From the NCBI GenBank assembly GCA_041751875.1, contig JBGSIC010000023.1:6076-70075 (forward strand): DNA of 64,000 nt. The letters run 5' to 3'. A model generated the notes under the pieces. It was not told where the DNA came from. It was given only the letters and a program-made list of their open reading frames with translations, and did no database searches. Positions 53,106-63,066 of this stretch are shown one piece after another. A program made the position numbers and the translations under genes. Source of the stretch: JBGSIC01 sp041751875 (GTDB lineage: Bacteria > Bdellovibrionota > FAC87 > UBA2466 > JACKAF01). Positions within the stretch are counted from its first letter, which is position 1. Each line of letters begins with the position of its first letter.

Positions 53106-53410
53106 ACAGCTCGTTCGACTTAAACAGAGACGAGTTGCCGGGCGCTCCCACCGGAAGGCAACTCATTGGAATATTGGCGCTCTGTGTACCATAACACCCC
53201 CTCAAACGCAACGCGGCCACCGAAAGAGCTAATCATATTCAGTATTTGGCTAACAGTGGGGATGTTGAACCCAACACACTTTGCTCCCTCAATTATATAG
53301 ACGCGCTTTGCTTCCCTTCCGTTGTGATTGCCCTCCAAAAACTTTCGCCATTGCGCACCAATTTTGCTAAACAATTTCCACGGCATTTTCTCTCAGTTGT
53401 TAGGTACTTG
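53106..53410. other. Divergent promoter region, ftsH and exported gene
   Basis: About 305 bases between divergent starts. Reading frames cross it on both strands but neither has codon or family support. No clear promoter box pair, hairpin or repeat is evident; it must hold the promoters of ftsH and of the gene at 53411. Confidence 0.4.
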
Positions 53411-54799
53411 GTGAAACAGATTTTCTTTATTTTTTTGGCGGGGGTACTCCCTTTGCTCGCTCAAGAATATCCGCAGGGTGAGCATGCTTGTAAATATCAA
53501 CTGGCCCGGGCGGCGGGAGCAGCCCTGGGTTCTGTGGAGGAAATGCACTCCGTCGCTTCGTTCAACGGCTTGCGTGCTCTGAAAAACGAGTTGGAGGGAG
53601 TGGTCTCGCCCGAGGCCTTGCGCCAGCTTCGCCAGATGGAAGCCAACATGAACCGCAACTTCCGCGGTTTTGAAGAACTCTCTTCTATTTTCTCCGCAGA
53701 ATGGCCCGTCATTGAAAAAGCCGCGCAGGCGCGTGCCGCGGGAATTCTTGGCGAACTTCCGGTAAGCGAGACGGCTTATAGCCCAAGGTTCTCAACCCCG
53801 CTGACAAAGTTTCGCTTTTATAACTTCACCGAGCTCGACCCGGAGCTTCAAGACGATCCCCGTGCGCTTCACTATTGGACCATTAGTCATACGCTTTTTG
53901 GAGCAACCCAAATGGTGGAAGAGGTAATCAGGGAACGTGTCGCCCAAATTTTGGACAACGTCCGTTATCCTGAGGGAAAAGTGTCCCGCCTCGAGGGGAA
54001 GCAACTAGCTTCCGTGGTTTTTGGAGGCGAACCCCAAAGACATTCGGAATCTGTTTTGGTTTATCGTCAACCCCTGCAAACTCAAGATGCAGCAGCTGAC
54101 TTTCTCGCTTTGCCTGACTTCAAGCATTTACCCGCCGTAGTGATTGCCAACGAATCCAAAGATTTTCATTTGGGGTCCGCAAAACTCAAGGAACGAGCCA
54201 CGCTTGTCCGCGCCTCATTCATGCCGCGCGGGATCATGGGAAGCGTCTACCTCAATTGCGAGTCGGTGCATATTTTGGGCGGTGGCCTTCCGTTTTTGTT
54301 GGATAAAGATATTGAACGTATCCTGGAGTCCGCCTTAGCCGAGCACGAGCATGTGAGTCTGCATTTTTACCTGGGCGCGAGCTATGGCTTAATGCCTCCT
54401 CCCCAAGGCGCGGACTTAGAAGTATTGGAACTTGCGGATGACGACGACGAGGTGTGGACGCCAGAAAGAGAGGCGGCCTTTGATTTACTTTATTCTAATT
54501 TCGGAGAGAGCGAGCAAGAAACTCTCACATCGGAATGGCCAGTCGCTTCTGTTTTTCCGAAGGAAGGCGAACTCATTTCTGATGCGGCGAGGTGGATGGC
54601 GTTTGATTACCAAAAGCGAGGGCTTCTTCTTCAGGACCGTACGCTCGACTTACTTGAGTTTCCTTTTTGGTCCAATCTTAAGCGCGGTGAGCAGAGAAGA
54701 TTCCACTACAACAACTCCTTCGTGGAGCTCGAGTTTGAAGTTTTTTTGGGCGGACTGCGCCGCCGAGTGACTATCGAGTATAATTTTTTACAACCCTAG
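53411..54799 (+). CDS. Large exported protein of unknown function
   Basis: 462 residues from GTG 53411, which gives the signal MKQIFFIFLAGVLPLLAQE (first codon read as Met). The frame is open from 53246 but the extra 55 residues lack any exported pattern. The mature protein is acidic and has helical N-terminal and mixed C-terminal parts (ELADDDDEVWTPEREAAF; WSNLKRGEQRRFHYNNSFVE). I do not recognise a family. It opens the exported-protein block and ends 12 bases inside the convergent LamG gene. Confidence 0.65.
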   Translation: MKQIFFIFLAGVLPLLAQEYPQGEHACKYQLARAAGAALGSVEEMHSVASFNGLRALKNELEGVVSPEALRQLRQMEANMNRNFRGFEELSSIFSAEWPVIEKAAQARAAGILGELPVSETAYSPRFSTPLTKFRFYNFTELDPELQDDPRALHYWTISHTLFGATQMVEEVIRERVAQILDNVRYPEGKVSRLEGKQLASVVFGGEPQRHSESVLVYRQPLQTQDAAADFLALPDFKHLPAVVIANESKDFHLGSAKLKERATLVRASFMPRGIMGSVYLNCESVHILGGGLPFLLDKDIERILESALAEHEHVSLHFYLGASYGLMPPPQGADLEVLELADDDDEVWTPEREAAFDLLYSNFGESEQETLTSEWPVASVFPKEGELISDAARWMAFDYQKRGLLLQDRTLDLLEFPFWSNLKRGEQRRFHYNNSFVELEFEVFLGGLRRRVTIEYNFLQP

Positions 54800-55585
54800 A
54801 TTCTGCTCGAAATAGGTAGGAGTGTACGGAAGCAACCGTGCCCAATCTCTTGACGCCTCAATGTAGCGGTTCACGCCTCGCATATACATTCCGCGAATTT
54901 GACTCCGGGTAAGTGCCGAATCGTAAATCGAGACTTCAGAGATTGTTCCGTTCCAAAACACTCCCCATGCCGGTCCGCTTCCGATGAGCCAGTTGCTTGT
55001 GGAATCTGCGGAAGAAGCCCAGCAAGTACCGGATCCACCCGATGCATTGTTCGTGTTCTCCATCGTGCCGTCTACATAGATAAAGTAATCGGCTCCCGAT
55101 CGTACTCCCACCAGGTGGTGAAAATCGCCGTCGGTTATATTGCTGCTTCCGCGCGCCCCCACATTGCAGCCCCCGCCGTCCCAACTAAAATAGGCGTTTC
55201 CGTTGGCGGTGCCTGCCCCAGCAAAAACACTGGCGTGCAAAGAAAGTGAATTTTCGCCCACCACTGAACGGTTGGTGAGAATCATCCCTGAAGCGGTTGT
55301 GGTGATACGCACCCATGCGGATAGCGTGCGATCAGCGGTCCCCATCGCACCTACTGGCATCCCTGTGATTGCGTCGTTGACACCGTCAAATGTCATTGCG
55401 GGGTTAAACATTCCAAACGCCCCGCGCGTGGGACAGTTGGTACAGGTGCCATCATAATTATTGCCCGAGCTGTCCATGAAAGTAGTCAGCCCTTCGCTTT
55501 CATTCAGGCGCATGTACAAAATAGCTCCCACCCCGAATGAGGACTCAGATAAAAAACAAAGAAAAACGACTAGCCACTTTTTCAT
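54788..55585 (-). CDS. LamG/ConA-like lectin domain protein, copy 1
   Basis: 265 residues. Signal peptide MKKWLVVFLCFLSESSFGVG. The rest is one laminin-G/Concanavalin-A-like fold: GAFGMFNPAMTFDGVNDAIT, RTLSAWVRITTTASGMILTN, DGDFHHLVGVRSGADYFIYV, DGTMENTNNASG and a C-terminal GTISEVSIYDSALTRSQIRG. Such domains bind glycans or act as passive surface folds. It is a clear paralogue of the gene immediately upstream (55598-56410). Confidence 0.82.
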   Translation of the reverse strand: MKKWLVVFLCFLSESSFGVGAILYMRLNESEGLTTFMDSSGNNYDGTCTNCPTRGAFGMFNPAMTFDGVNDAITGMPVGAMGTADRTLSAWVRITTTASGMILTNRSVVGENSLSLHASVFAGAGTANGNAYFSWDGGGCNVGARGSSNITDGDFHHLVGVRSGADYFIYVDGTMENTNNASGGSGTCWASSADSTSNWLIGSGPAWGVFWNGTISEVSIYDSALTRSQIRGMYMRGVNRYIEASRDWARLLPYTPTYFEQNLGL

Positions 55586-55597
55586 AAATGCCCTCTC

Positions 55598-56410
55598 TTA
55601 GGAGCGCCAAAAAACTTTGTTGAAGAAAAAAGCTGGGTAACCAGCCAAATCAAACCATTCCCGGTACATCTCGCGGTGGCGATTCACGCCGCGCAAATAC
55701 ATCCCTCTAACTAAAGAACGTGTGAGTGCTTGGTCATAGACCGCCACTTCAGCTATTTGCCCCACCCATTGAGAGCCTCCCCAAGCGGGGCCATCTCCTA
55801 CCAACCAGTTGGCGGTGGAAGAGGCCGCAAGTGTGTTGCAACCAGCGCCGACCGAAATATTGTTCGTTCCCTCTAGAACGCCGTTTACATAAATTTGGTA
55901 ATTGGAGGTCGCCGATCGAATGCCAACGATGTGATGAAAATTACCGTTGGTAATCGTTGAGGTACTTATGGCCCCATACTCGCAACCGGGACCATCGTTC
56001 GAAAAATAGACACGACCGTTTGATGATGCCGCCCCAGCCCACCAACCTGAATGCAAAGAATTAGAAACTTCTCCGCCAGCTGAGCGATTAGTGACCACCA
56101 TGCCAGCCGCCGCGTCAGTAGTTCTAACCCAAGCCGAAATCGTCCAATCACTGGTTCCAGCAGCACCCATCGCGATGCCTTCCAATCGATCATTTACGCC
56201 ATCAAAAGTAAGGGCGGGATTGAAAATTCCGTACGCGCCGCGCGTCGGACAGTTTGTGCAGGTTGCGTCAAAATTATTTCCTGAGCTATCGCGAAACACG
56301 GTCGCGTTTTCTGCTTCGTTGAGATGAAGCAAGAGTCTTGGCCCGACGCACCAAGCATTTGTCGGTGACAGAACAAAAATTCCGGCAACTATTCCCAAGA
56401 AAATTTTCAT
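55598..56410 (-). CDS. LamG/ConA-like lectin domain protein, copy 2
   Basis: 270 residues with a signal peptide (MKIFLGIVAGIFVLSPTNAW). Same layout as its neighbour: GAYGIFNPALTFDGVNDRLE, SDWTISAWVRTTDAAAGMVV, NGNFHHIVGIRSATSNYQIY, VNGVLEGTNNISV and GQIAEVAVYDQALTRSLVRG. The segment CTNCPTRGA occurs in both. Copies are adjacent, same strand, 12 bases apart, so they arose by tandem duplication and have since diverged. Likely one operon, copy 2 first. Confidence 0.82.
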   Translation of the reverse strand: MKIFLGIVAGIFVLSPTNAWCVGPRLLLHLNEAENATVFRDSSGNNFDATCTNCPTRGAYGIFNPALTFDGVNDRLEGIAMGAAGTSDWTISAWVRTTDAAAGMVVTNRSAGGEVSNSLHSGWWAGAASSNGRVYFSNDGPGCEYGAISTSTITNGNFHHIVGIRSATSNYQIYVNGVLEGTNNISVGAGCNTLAASSTANWLVGDGPAWGGSQWVGQIAEVAVYDQALTRSLVRGMYLRGVNRHREMYREWFDLAGYPAFFFNKVFWRS

Positions 56411-56516
56411 GCGTCTCTTTCTGAAAAAGATGGCAGAGCGTCACAGGCTCGAGAATTTAATTCTCTCTTATTAATGTACTGTATTCAATCGTCCTGCTTT
56501 CACATAAGATTAGCGG

Positions 56517-59500
56517 GTGCGGCATAGAATTCTTGGAACAATTCTAATGCTCTGCCTATGGGCTGGGGATCTACTGGGACAATTTCCACGGTCGTGGGGG
56601 TGGAGCGATTTTCCGTTTCTGGACGAGTGGAACGCGGGAGGAATTATCTCCCAACCAGTCGGTTCAGATGACGACACGATACGTGCGTCGACTTATCAAA
56701 GTGATGGAAAACTCGTTGTTGTTGGACGACAAAACAACGGCACACACAACGACTTCCTCATTATTCGCTATCATCCCGATGGTGGACTCGATACTTCCTT
56801 CGGCGGCACCGGTGCCGTCACGGTTAATTTCCCTGACGGGGAATCTCTCGCTCACTCGGTTGTCATTGATAACCAAGGAAAAATTGTCGTAGCGGGTCGC
56901 GCTTGGAATCCGACCGACTACGATTTTGGCGTCGCCCGCCTCACATCCAACGGCGCGCTCGATCCGGCGTTTGCGGCGGGCGTTGGCTACGCCCGCATTG
57001 ATTTCGGCGGAGATGAATTTGCTCGCGGCATTGCCACCGATCTCGCGAACCGCATTGTTATCGCGGGCTATTCCAACCAAGCAGGGACTTACGACGTCGC
57101 GGTCGCCCGACTCACTACCGCAGGCGTTCTTGACGCCACCTTCAGCGGCGATGGTTTAGTCACTACCACACTGGGTACGGGTTGGGACATTGGCTACGCC
57201 ATTGATATTGATCCGCAGGGAAAGTATTTGGTGGCTGGAAGTTCTCGCACCGCTGGCGGAGAAGATTTTGCCATTCTTCGCTACCAAACAAACGGTGTTC
57301 TGGATCCCGCGTTTAGCGGGGATGGTTGGGACGTGTGGTCGTTAAGCACACTGAACGACAACGCATGGGCCCTTACGCAAGACACGAACAACCAGATTTT
57401 GGTTACCGGTTTTGCGGATCAGGGAGCTTCCCATTCCATGGCCCTGGCCATTTATGCAACAGACGGCAGCCGAGTCACCGCCAACAGTTACTCCTTTGCC
57501 GGCGGAGGAGTCGCGCGCTCTGTGCACGCCGACACGTCTGGCAGCATCACCCTAGGGGGACGCGCTTGGAACGGCACCGACTGGGATTTTGCCGCGCTTC
57601 GCATTCAAGCCGCAGTAGGCCTCGATGTCGGCTTTAGCGGCGACGGTGTCTCGCTGACTTCCATCGGCACGCGAGATGACATGGCTTATGGAATGGCTGT
57701 GCAGACGGATGGAAAACTTGTGGTCGTGGGTGTGGCGAACAATGGCACCAACGATGACTTTGCCGTAGCAAGATTTCTGACAAGTGGCGGTCTCGACACG
57801 GCATTTAGCGCCGACGGCAAAGTGATCAATAGCATGGGTACCACCTCAGATGTGGCGATGTCCGTGGCCATTCAAACCAACAACGGCCGCATTGTGGTTG
57901 CTGGGTATGCTTACAACGGCGCGAACAACGATTTTGCTGTCCAGCGCTATTACACCAATGGAAACCTCGACACTTCATTTAGTAACGATGGAAAAATAAT
58001 TACTACGTTGGGCAGTGGGCACAATGTGGCCAACGCCGTAAAGCTCGATGCCTTTGGCCGCATTGTTATCGCCGGCAAGGCCTACAATGGAGCGAATGAT
58101 GATTTCGCTATTCAACGATTTACGTCCAACGGTGTTCCTGACAACGCGTTCTCCGGAGACAGCCGACAAATCACCACGTTCGGCACCACTGACGATCAAG
58201 CGCACGGACTCGCCATTGCGACTAACGGACGCATCATGGTTGCTGGGGAAACAGTTATCGGAGGAAATAAACTTTTTGCCATCGCTCGCTTTCATACCAA
58301 TGGCAACTTGGATACTTCGTTCGACACCGATGGCAAAGTCACCACCAGCTTTGCGGGAAGCAGCGACGATTCTGCGAAAGAAGTTCTCATGCAGCCCAAC
58401 GGGCGCATTCTCGTGGGCGGACATTCCTATAATACTGCGGGAAAAGTATTCGCTTTAGCCCGCTATGCGACCAACGGAATTTTAGATACTTCGTTCAGCA
58501 CCGACGGCCTGGTAACTACTGCTATCGTTAACGACGGTGCCGAGCTCACGGCGATGTCTCTTCAAACCGACGGACGCATCGTTGCTGTGGGAAGGACCCT
58601 CGAACTAGAGAACCGACTGGTAATTGTTCGCTACCTGAGTAGCGGGGCCCTTGATACCACGCTCGATAACGACGGTATCTTTACTCTACAATTTACTAAT
58701 GGTGATGAGGCACTTTACGCCGTTTCTGCTCTGGCGGGCGGATCCATCGCCGCAGCGGGTTCTGGATTTAACGGCACCAACTATGATTTTCTGGTCATGC
58801 GCTACGGTGGCTTTGGCTCGCCCGATGTAAGCTTCGGCACTAACGGAAGAATCCAAACACCCATCGGCAGTGGCGACGATGTGGCTTTTGCCTACAGCCC
58901 CTACAACAATCATTTCGTACTATCAGGCTACTCCGACAACGGATCCGATCTTGATCTGGCGCTTGCTCGCTATAGCAATATCGATGGGAGTTTGGCAGGA
59001 AGCGGCACTCTCGATGTCAGCTTGAATAGCACCGGATCCGTCACAACGGCCGTCGGAGCGGCAGATGACATTGCTTACGGAATCGCGCTCGACGCCCTTC
59101 AACGGCCGGTTCTCGCGGGCGCTAGTGGCGCGACACGCGCGTTCGCGGTGGTCCGCTACACGTCACGGGGAAATCTCGATAGCACGTTTAGTACCGATGG
59201 CATTGTGACCACTGCGGTGGGCTCAGGTCATGCCTTTGCCAACGACGTAACCGTTCAAGCCAACGGTCGCATCTTAGCAGTCGGACAATCGTTCAATGGC
59301 AACAACTTGGATTTTGCGAGCGTGCGCTACCACACGAACGGCGCGCTCGATACGAGTTGGGGCACCACTGGTACTGTCGTGAGTAACTTAAGCACGACGG
59401 GCGACGCGGCCCATGCGGTGACCATTGATGCAAACGGTAGATTACTCCTTGCTGGTTACGTGATGGTGGGTAACGACGCGCAGTTTGCCGTGGCCCGCTA

Positions 59501-60194
59501 CACTACGCGCGGAGTGCTCGATGCCGCTTTCAGCGGTGACGGAATTCAAACCACAACCTTTGTTGCGACTGGGGGAGAGTTCGCGTACGCGGTTCAAGCA
59601 CTTCCCGACAACCGCGTGATTGTGGGAGGAAGTTCTCACGGCGTGGCCGGAAAACGCTTTGCGATCGCGCGCTTTCTCACCAACGGCAACGCCGATACAT
59701 CATGGGGCGGCACCGGAACGGTTGTGACCGCCATCAATAGTTTTGGAGCGGATCTCTTTGCACTCGTTCCCACTTACGACAACAAGTGGGTCGCCGCCGG
59801 CCGTGCGTACGGACGTGGCGATGACATCGCGGTAGCGCGCTATCTATCCAACGGTTCGCTCGATACCAGTTTCAGCGGAGATGGCATTGCGACCTTTGCG
59901 ATGAACTCAGGCGATTTTGTGGCCTTCGATGCCAAAGTCGCCACTAACAACAAGGTAGTGGTTGCGGGCTTCCGCCAGAACGCCGGACAAAATCAGATGA
60001 TGGTGGCGCGGGTAAATGAAAACGGAACCCTCGACACGCGCTTCAACGCCGACGGGTACGCCACCATTTCCGTAGGTTCTTTCGACGATTTTCTTCATGC
60101 GGTAGTCATCGCCTCTGACGGCACCATCTCCGCCGCCGGGATTTCCGACAACGGCACCGACGACGACTTCGCCCTCATTCGGATGTGGCCGTAA
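56517..60194 (+). CDS. Giant delta-60 repeat protein
   Basis: 1225 residues. GTG start; signal peptide RHRILGTILMLCLWAGDLLG. Then about twenty units of roughly 55-60 residues: GxLDTSFxxDGxxTTxxG, DDxAxAxAxQxDGKIVVAG, xNGxNxDFAxxRY. One unit (about residue 320) is degenerate. The repeats match the delta-60 family, a beta-propeller-like module often fused in surface proteins. No C-terminal sorting or autotransporter domain; it ends in the repeat with FALIRMWP. The stop TAA is in palindrome copy B. Inferred to be secreted or surface attached. Confidence 0.88.
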   Translation: MRHRILGTILMLCLWAGDLLGQFPRSWGWSDFPFLDEWNAGGIISQPVGSDDDTIRASTYQSDGKLVVVGRQNNGTHNDFLIIRYHPDGGLDTSFGGTGAVTVNFPDGESLAHSVVIDNQGKIVVAGRAWNPTDYDFGVARLTSNGALDPAFAAGVGYARIDFGGDEFARGIATDLANRIVIAGYSNQAGTYDVAVARLTTAGVLDATFSGDGLVTTTLGTGWDIGYAIDIDPQGKYLVAGSSRTAGGEDFAILRYQTNGVLDPAFSGDGWDVWSLSTLNDNAWALTQDTNNQILVTGFADQGASHSMALAIYATDGSRVTANSYSFAGGGVARSVHADTSGSITLGGRAWNGTDWDFAALRIQAAVGLDVGFSGDGVSLTSIGTRDDMAYGMAVQTDGKLVVVGVANNGTNDDFAVARFLTSGGLDTAFSADGKVINSMGTTSDVAMSVAIQTNNGRIVVAGYAYNGANNDFAVQRYYTNGNLDTSFSNDGKIITTLGSGHNVANAVKLDAFGRIVIAGKAYNGANDDFAIQRFTSNGVPDNAFSGDSRQITTFGTTDDQAHGLAIATNGRIMVAGETVIGGNKLFAIARFHTNGNLDTSFDTDGKVTTSFAGSSDDSAKEVLMQPNGRILVGGHSYNTAGKVFALARYATNGILDTSFSTDGLVTTAIVNDGAELTAMSLQTDGRIVAVGRTLELENRLVIVRYLSSGALDTTLDNDGIFTLQFTNGDEALYAVSALAGGSIAAAGSGFNGTNYDFLVMRYGGFGSPDVSFGTNGRIQTPIGSGDDVAFAYSPYNNHFVLSGYSDNGSDLDLALARYSNIDGSLAGSGTLDVSLNSTGSVTTAVGAADDIAYGIALDALQRPVLAGASGATRAFAVVRYTSRGNLDSTFSTDGIVTTAVGSGHAFANDVTVQANGRILAVGQSFNGNNLDFASVRYHTNGALDTSWGTTGTVVSNLSTTGDAAHAVTIDANGRLLLAGYVMVGNDAQFAVARYTTRGVLDAAFSGDGIQTTTFVATGGEFAYAVQALPDNRVIVGGSSHGVAGKRFAIARFLTNGNADTSWGGTGTVVTAINSFGADLFALVPTYDNKWVAAGRAYGRGDDIAVARYLSNGSLDTSFSGDGIATFAMNSGDFVAFDAKVATNNKVVVAGFRQNAGQNQMMVARVNENGTLDTRFNADGYATISVGSFDDFLHAVVIASDGTISAAGISDNGTDDDFALIRMWP

Positions 60195-60253
60195 ATAGGT
60201 GCCTGTCGACCCTTTTGGGACGAAGTACCAAAAGTCGACTGGCACCTATTTAC
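60191..60253 (+). repeat. Long stop-codon palindrome, copy B
   Basis: GTAAATAGGTGCC (60191-60203) and GGCACCTATTTAC (60241-60253) pair perfectly over 13 bases; inside, GTCGAC pairs with GTCGAC and TTTTGG with CCAAAA, with a CC bulge. The core TTTTGGGACGAAGTACCAAA is identical to copy A. The TAA is the stop codon of the delta-60 gene. Confidence 0.82.
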
Positions 60254-60425
60254 GTTTCTTAACTCCCATAATTTCAATTAGTTATCCCGGCCCGCGAAAG
60301 ACCGCCCTCTTCCCACTTGCACAACCCCCGGAAATCTTTTATGACTCTCCACGTCAATCAGGCTTTATCTTTAATTATTACATTGGGTTTTGGGGCAATT
60401 GGTTTTCCATTGGAAAGGGAAAGTT

Positions 60426-61460
60426 ATGTTGAAATCCGTCGTTGCTTTGTCGGTTCTTGTTTTCTCAATCGCCTCCTTCGGCGCCACTATCTATATGCAG
60501 GACTTGGGCGCTGACTTCGTCCCCCAAGCCGGTAACCCCCAGGGCGACATCGTCGGTTACAAACTTTCCACCAACCAAGCCGCCGTCCGCCGAGCCAACG
60601 GCACAATCGAAGATTTAGGAACGCTTGGTGGTTCGCAAAGCCGTGCGACAGCCATTAGCGATGACGGAAGTATCATTGTTGGGTGGGCACAAATAGCCAG
60701 CGGCACGCAAAAGGCATTCCGTCACGAAAGCTCGACCATGATTCAGGTTACAACCGCCTTAGGAGCGAATCAGGCCGTCGGACTCGACTCGGACAACAAC
60801 GTGTACTTCAACAGACTCGGCGCTACAGATTCGGTCAATCGCTGGATTCGTTCGTCGAACACCGACCAACAACTCGTCAACAACGCTCAAACCTCCGGCG
60901 TGAATTTGGATGGGACTTTCATGGTAAAGGCCTCATCAGGTACACCTTCATATAACGATGGCACCCCTCATACGATCGTACCGACTACTTACTTCGGGTC
61001 AGCCGGAGTGTCCGACAGTGACCTAAGCGCTGGCTCACTCTCTGGTTCTGCCGCTTATTATCGTTTGGGCGATCCCTTCGCATTAAACATTCCCAATATT
61101 CTCACGCTCGGCGCGACGTCGTTCGCCACAGGCGTAAACGATTTCGATCGCATTGTTGGTGATACGGATAGCACTGTGTTTTTGTATTCACTTTTTGATA
61201 ACACGCTCACCGACTTGAATGCCGCCGACTTCCAAGGGGCCAATACCTTACTCATCGATGACATCTATGGAATTGCGGACAACAACATCTTCTTCGGGAA
61301 GTATACGGATCTTGATAACCAAACGCGTTATTTCCGAGGCTCATTAGACGCTGTTATCGTTCCCGAACCTTCCGCTCTTGATCTTCTGGGCGTGGGCATC
61401 GTCAAAGTTATCGTCTTTGGTGATAATCAAGACGAAAAAGAGGACGAAAAAGAAGAATAA
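60426..61460 (+). CDS. HAF-repeat exported protein with PEP-like C-terminal segment
   Basis: 344 residues from ATG 60426 (AAAGGGAAAG before it; the open extension to 60390 is not exported-like). Signal MLKSVVALSVLVFSIASFGA. Repeats of the type EDLGTLGGSQSRATAISDDG and VGWAQIASG are HAF-family units. Near the C-terminus VPEPSALDLLGVGIVKVIVF resembles the start and helix of a PEP-CTERM sorting signal, but the tail is acidic (GDNQDEKEDEKEE), not basic. It sits between two delta-60 genes. Confidence 0.75.
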   Translation: MLKSVVALSVLVFSIASFGATIYMQDLGADFVPQAGNPQGDIVGYKLSTNQAAVRRANGTIEDLGTLGGSQSRATAISDDGSIIVGWAQIASGTQKAFRHESSTMIQVTTALGANQAVGLDSDNNVYFNRLGATDSVNRWIRSSNTDQQLVNNAQTSGVNLDGTFMVKASSGTPSYNDGTPHTIVPTTYFGSAGVSDSDLSAGSLSGSAAYYRLGDPFALNIPNILTLGATSFATGVNDFDRIVGDTDSTVFLYSLFDNTLTDLNAADFQGANTLLIDDIYGIADNNIFFGKYTDLDNQTRYFRGSLDAVIVPEPSALDLLGVGIVKVIVFGDNQDEKEDEKEE

Positions 61461-61542
61461 TTTAACCAGGCTCGATCTTCAGTCGAACTTTGCCTTCCTG
61501 CCCTCCCAACGCTAAAATCATGGCACACGGGCGGGAAGGGCT

Positions 61543-63066
61543 TTGGCTCACATTCACTTTAAGAAATTTCACGCATTTAGTTTTTTCTTTTCCAGTTCAG
61601 TCGCCCTATTGTGCCTTCTTTCACTTCGATGCTCAAATGTCACGCTGGACTGGGTAAATCCAGGGTTAACCATCGCCCGAGGGAAAACAATTACTCTGGT
61701 TTCTTCTTCCTTTAGAGACCAAGTCGACACCCTCACACAATCTGAAACAGAAGGGGAAGTCGGCACCCTCACTTTAGGTGCCACCGGTACCTTTTCTGCA
61801 ACAAGTGCCGCTACGGCGACTACTACCGTCACCATCAACTACAAGAATGGCGGCACAACAAGTCTTCCCATCACTGTTCACGGGCCGGGCTTAGATACAA
61901 GTTTCAATGTCTCAGGAACGCAAACGATAGCTTTCGAGTTTCCAGGCGTATCCAATGCCGACGAAGCTAAATCATTAGCAATTCAGTCCGATGGGAAAAT
62001 TGTACTTACCGGATTCGCCGAGGACGATGGGGATGCTGACTCATACTTCGCTGTAGCAAGATTAAACACAGACGGCTCACTGGACAACGGGTTTGGCGAC
62101 GACGGCAAACAAAGTTTTCAAATTGCCGGCGCGGGTACCGCAAACATCGCCTACAGCGTAGCGCTCACCCCCTCCGGCAAAATCCTCCTCGCCGGCGAAG
62201 CCGACGGGCGATTTGGCGCGGCGATTTTGACAGCGTCCGGCTCGGTCGAATCTTCTTTCCAAGGCGACACAAACAACCAACTGTTGGCTTCTCTTCTGCC
62301 ATTTGATGACACTTCCTACTTCGCCTTAGGTCGAAGCACTAATATAGCTAAGTTGCTGCTTAGGTTTAGCGGCGATTTAAACTTGGATACTGTTGATCAG
62401 GAAATCGCTAACGGCGAGCTTCACAATGGTTGGGCTACAGCACGATCGGGCGACAAGCTTTTGGTAGCGGGCGAAATACTGGGAAATTTTTTAGTCGCCC
62501 GTTACGAGGAAGATGGAGATCAAGATCCAAGTTTTTTCACGCAATCTGGTACACCGGTCAATTACCAAACTGTTGATAGCGGCGGTGGGGGCGCAGACAC
62601 AGCCTACGCACTGGCTGTGCAGTCAGACGGAAAAATCGTCTTGGCGGGAGAATTAAATGGAAAGTTTGGACTTGTACGAGTCTCCCCTGAAGGATCGGGC
62701 GCAGCCAATGATCTTGATCTAAGTTTCGGCGGTGATGGAATGGTGATCATCACTAACTCAACAGCGAGTTACAAGGGAGTTGCCTTGCTAGACAATGGAA
62801 ACATCGTTGTCGGCGGTGCAAACACAGTACCAACATCAGCGCTCGCGGTATACCTCGCAGATGGTTCCGGATATTATATCCCCACCAGCGCGGCCACCAT
62901 TCTAGATCCCGAGCCGTTGGCTGGCCCGTTTCCAAGTGGTGGCCTAATCGAGACCAATAGTGCCTTTAACACCGTCGCCATCGACAACGTAGGTAGAATT
63001 GTTGCCGCAGGGTATCGCACCGAAGCTGGCAACTCCGACTTCCTCGTCGTCCGCTACTGGCCCTAA
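61543..63066 (+). CDS. Delta-60 repeat protein, probable lipoprotein
   Basis: 507 residues from TTG 61543 behind GGGAAGGG. The N-terminal SSSVALLCLLSLRCSN has a Cys after a leader, a poor lipobox (LSLRC), so lipidation is uncertain. A beta-rich Ig-like region (LTIARGKTITLVSSSFRDQV) precedes delta-60 units: DEAKSLAIQSDGKIVLTGFA, GSLDNGFGDDGKQSFQIAGA, YALAVQSDGKIVLAGELNGK. It ends DFLVVRYWP, as the larger protein ends in RMWP. Its TAA is part of palindrome copy D. Confidence 0.78.
   Translation: MAHIHFKKFHAFSFFFSSSVALLCLLSLRCSNVTLDWVNPGLTIARGKTITLVSSSFRDQVDTLTQSETEGEVGTLTLGATGTFSATSAATATTTVTINYKNGGTTSLPITVHGPGLDTSFNVSGTQTIAFEFPGVSNADEAKSLAIQSDGKIVLTGFAEDDGDADSYFAVARLNTDGSLDNGFGDDGKQSFQIAGAGTANIAYSVALTPSGKILLAGEADGRFGAAILTASGSVESSFQGDTNNQLLASLLPFDDTSYFALGRSTNIAKLLLRFSGDLNLDTVDQEIANGELHNGWATARSGDKLLVAGEILGNFLVARYEEDGDQDPSFFTQSGTPVNYQTVDSGGGGADTAYALAVQSDGKIVLAGELNGKFGLVRVSPEGSGAANDLDLSFGGDGMVIITNSTASYKGVALLDNGNIVVGGANTVPTSALAVYLADGSGYYIPTSAATILDPEPLAGPFPSGGLIETNSAFNTVAIDNVGRIVAAGYRTEAGNSDFLVVRYWP

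Noticed and set aside
53120..53386. 88-codon minus frame in the ftsH upstream region
   Set aside because: No Shine-Dalgarno, no family features, and it would lie in the divergent promoter region; treated as chance.
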